64,000 bases of DNA from Rhizobium sp. Root1212 (lineage in GTDB: Bacteria > Pseudomonadota > Alphaproteobacteria > Rhizobiales > Rhizobiaceae), in NCBI RefSeq assembly GCF_001424985.1, contig NZ_LMDA01000009.1:1-64000 (forward strand), written 5' to 3'. Shown here one piece after another: positions 62,946 through 64,000 of the stretch; the stretch's first letter is position 1, and the number at the start of each line of letters is the position of its first letter. The notes beneath the pieces were generated by a model. The model worked only from the letters and a program-made list of their open reading frames with translations, was not told the origin of the DNA and did not search any database. The position numbers and the translations under genes are program-made.

Positions 62946-63703
62946 TGGACCTAGTCAGAATTGAAGATGTCCACAAAAGCTACGGGCATTTGGAAGTCTT
63001 GAAGGGTGTTTCGTTCAGTGTCGCGAAGGGCGATGTCCAGTGTATTGTTGGTCCTTCCGGGTCCGGCAAATCAACCCTGCTGCGATGCATCAATCACCTC
63101 GAAACGATCAATCGAGGGAGAATATGGGTTGAAGATGACTTAATCGGGTACCGACAAAACGGGCGAATTCTGCACGAGATGTCCGATTCTGAACTCTGCC
63201 ACCAGCGTTCCCAAATCGGCATGGTGTTCCAGAGCTTCAACCTGTTTGCCCACCGCACTTCGCTTGAGAACGTGATTGAAGGGCCAATCCAGGTAAGGAG
63301 CACGCCCAAAACGCAGGCGATTGAAAAGGCTCGGGCCCTGCTTGCGCAAGTCGGGATGGATCGCTTCGAAAACTATTACCCCCGCCAATTGTCTGGGGGG
63401 CAGCAGCAACGTGTGGCAATCGCGAGAGCGCTCGCCATGGAACCCAAGGTGGTTCTGTTCGACGAACCAACCTCCGCGCTCGATCCGGAACGTGTCGGCG
63501 AAGTGCTCGACGTAATGTGCGAATTGGCGAAGACAGGGATGACGATGATCGTCGTGACGCATGAAATCGGGTTTGCGCGGGAAGTGGGTAGCACACTCAT
63601 TTTCATGGATCAGGGCGTCGTTGTTGAGAAGGGCAAGCCCCGCGACGTCATCGAGCGGTCCAACAATGAACGGGCGCAAGCCTTCTTCAGCAAAATCCTC
63701 TAA
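62945..63703 (+). CDS. Polar-amino-acid-type ABC transporter ATPase
   Basis: A 252-residue ATPase: Walker A GPSGSGKST, QSFNLFAHRTSLENVIEGP, signature QLSGGQQQRVAIARAL, Walker B VVLFDEPTSALD and switch His in VTHEIGFA. This is the HisP/GlnQ class that pairs with family-3 binding proteins. It could also serve the orphan binding proteins at 6960 and 28468, though that is only a possibility. Confidence 0.93.
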   Translation: MDLVRIEDVHKSYGHLEVLKGVSFSVAKGDVQCIVGPSGSGKSTLLRCINHLETINRGRIWVEDDLIGYRQNGRILHEMSDSELCHQRSQIGMVFQSFNLFAHRTSLENVIEGPIQVRSTPKTQAIEKARALLAQVGMDRFENYYPRQLSGGQQQRVAIARALAMEPKVVLFDEPTSALDPERVGEVLDVMCELAKTGMTMIVVTHEIGFAREVGSTLIFMDQGVVVEKGKPRDVIERSNNERAQAFFSKIL

Positions 63704-63721
63704 ACAACCGAGATTGGGCAG

Positions 63722-64000
63722 CTATCGGGTCTGTCGCATAGCGCGAAGCCACGCCCAAGCGGTTTTGGTGGCGACGCGATCCTTATTCCGGTTTGGCACA
63801 ACGATGTAGTAGTCCGACGGGGAGCGGAGCGCGTGCGGGAAGATGCGGATGAGTTTTCCGGTCTTTAGATCGTTCTCGACGAGGAGAAGGCTGGCGATAG
63901 CAATTCCTTCACCTGCTACCGCAGCGTCGATTGCTAGGGTTGCAAAGTTAAACGTGATGTTATGGGCGGCACTCACCTGGGGGCTTCCAAAGGCCGTCTT
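63722..64000 (-). CDS. LysR-family transcriptional regulator, C-terminal part only (runs off the window)
   Basis: The last 93 residues of a LysR protein, of the GcvA-like branch: GSPQVSAAHNITFNFATLAIDAAVAGEGIAIASLLLVENDLKTGKL is read in blocks, followed by PSDYYIVVPNRNKD. The frame is open to position 64000, so the helix-turn-helix lies outside. It converges on the ABC importer operon. Its target may be that operon or a gene beyond the window. Confidence 0.85.
   Translation of the reverse strand, partial: KTAFGSPQVSAAHNITFNFATLAIDAAVAGEGIAIASLLLVENDLKTGKLIRIFPHALRSPSDYYIVVPNRNKDRVATKTAWAWLRAMRQTR

Noticed and set aside
1-64000. tRNA, rRNA, CRISPR arrays, insertion sequences, replication origin
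   Set aside because: None was recognised on either strand. A covariance-model or repeat-finder scan would be needed to exclude small RNAs and riboswitches.

Overview
This window looks like accessory DNA from an alphaproteobacterium of the order Hyphomicrobiales, probably Rhizobiaceae or the Brucella/Ochrobactrum group. I infer this from the style of the proteins (LivKHMGF transporters, opine-oxidase-like subunits, an MCP ending in WEEF, a short-type adenylate kinase), the moderately high GC, and frequent GTG/TTG starts. No rRNA, tRNA, integrase, transposase, replication gene or CRISPR array is visible.

Region 1 (about 1-5.9 kb) is a defence island. A divergent repressor/zinc-peptidase pair (CapH/CapP-like, minus strand) faces a three-gene, end-overlapping CBASS operon: CD-NTase, an E2-like conjugating protein, and a patatin phospholipase effector. 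It is followed by a small frameshifted gene and a minus-strand gene of unknown family. The island ends against a 5'-truncated, frameshifted carboxylesterase remnant, so this is probably an insertion boundary.

Region 2 (about 5.9-64 kb) is a very large catabolic and transport district. In order: a DMT exporter; an orphan family-3 binding protein; a chemoreceptor; a minus-strand operon of two GMC oxidoreductases, an aldehyde dehydrogenase and a complete Liv-type ABC importer with an unknown last gene; a TetR regulator; an APC permease with an imine-reductase-like enzyme; an SDR; an Asp/Glu-racemase-family enzyme; a nitronate monooxygenase; a second orphan binding protein; a citrate-synthase-fold lyase; an opine-oxidase-like pair with MaoC, thioesterase and NDH-2; a second TetR; a TorT-like binding protein with a sugar-type ABC transporter and a BisC/TorA-like molybdoenzyme; ETF alpha/beta plus ETF-ubiquinone oxidoreductase; an adenylate kinase; RidA plus a PYROXD2-like flavoprotein; an operon SDR - acyl-CoA dehydrogenase - polysaccharide-deacetylase fold - acyl-CoA ligase - amidase - MaoC; and finally a GMC oxidoreductase with a polar-amino-acid-type ABC importer and a second racemase. 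A LysR gene runs off the right edge.

Two further defence-like single genes sit inside this district: a TIR protein (24.15-25.18 kb) and a phosphoribosyltransferase-TOPRIM-like fusion (29.5-31.0 kb).

The genes appear to work together. A degenerate 14-bp inverted repeat, WKACY-N4-RGTMW, often in tandem copies about 20-21 bp apart, recurs in many of the regulatory gaps of region 2 and in front of the TetR gene at 20.9 kb. That suggests one regulon covering chemotaxis, uptake, oxidation of an alcohol/amine side chain, amide cleavage, CoA activation and beta-oxidation-type steps, with electrons passed through ETF to quinone. The substrate cannot be read from sequence; a nitrogen-containing hydroxy/amide compound is an inference. 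Repeated paralogues (three GMC, two SDR, two racemases, a near-identical pair of binding proteins, two MaoC) suggest growth by duplication or handling of two related substrates or stereoisomers.
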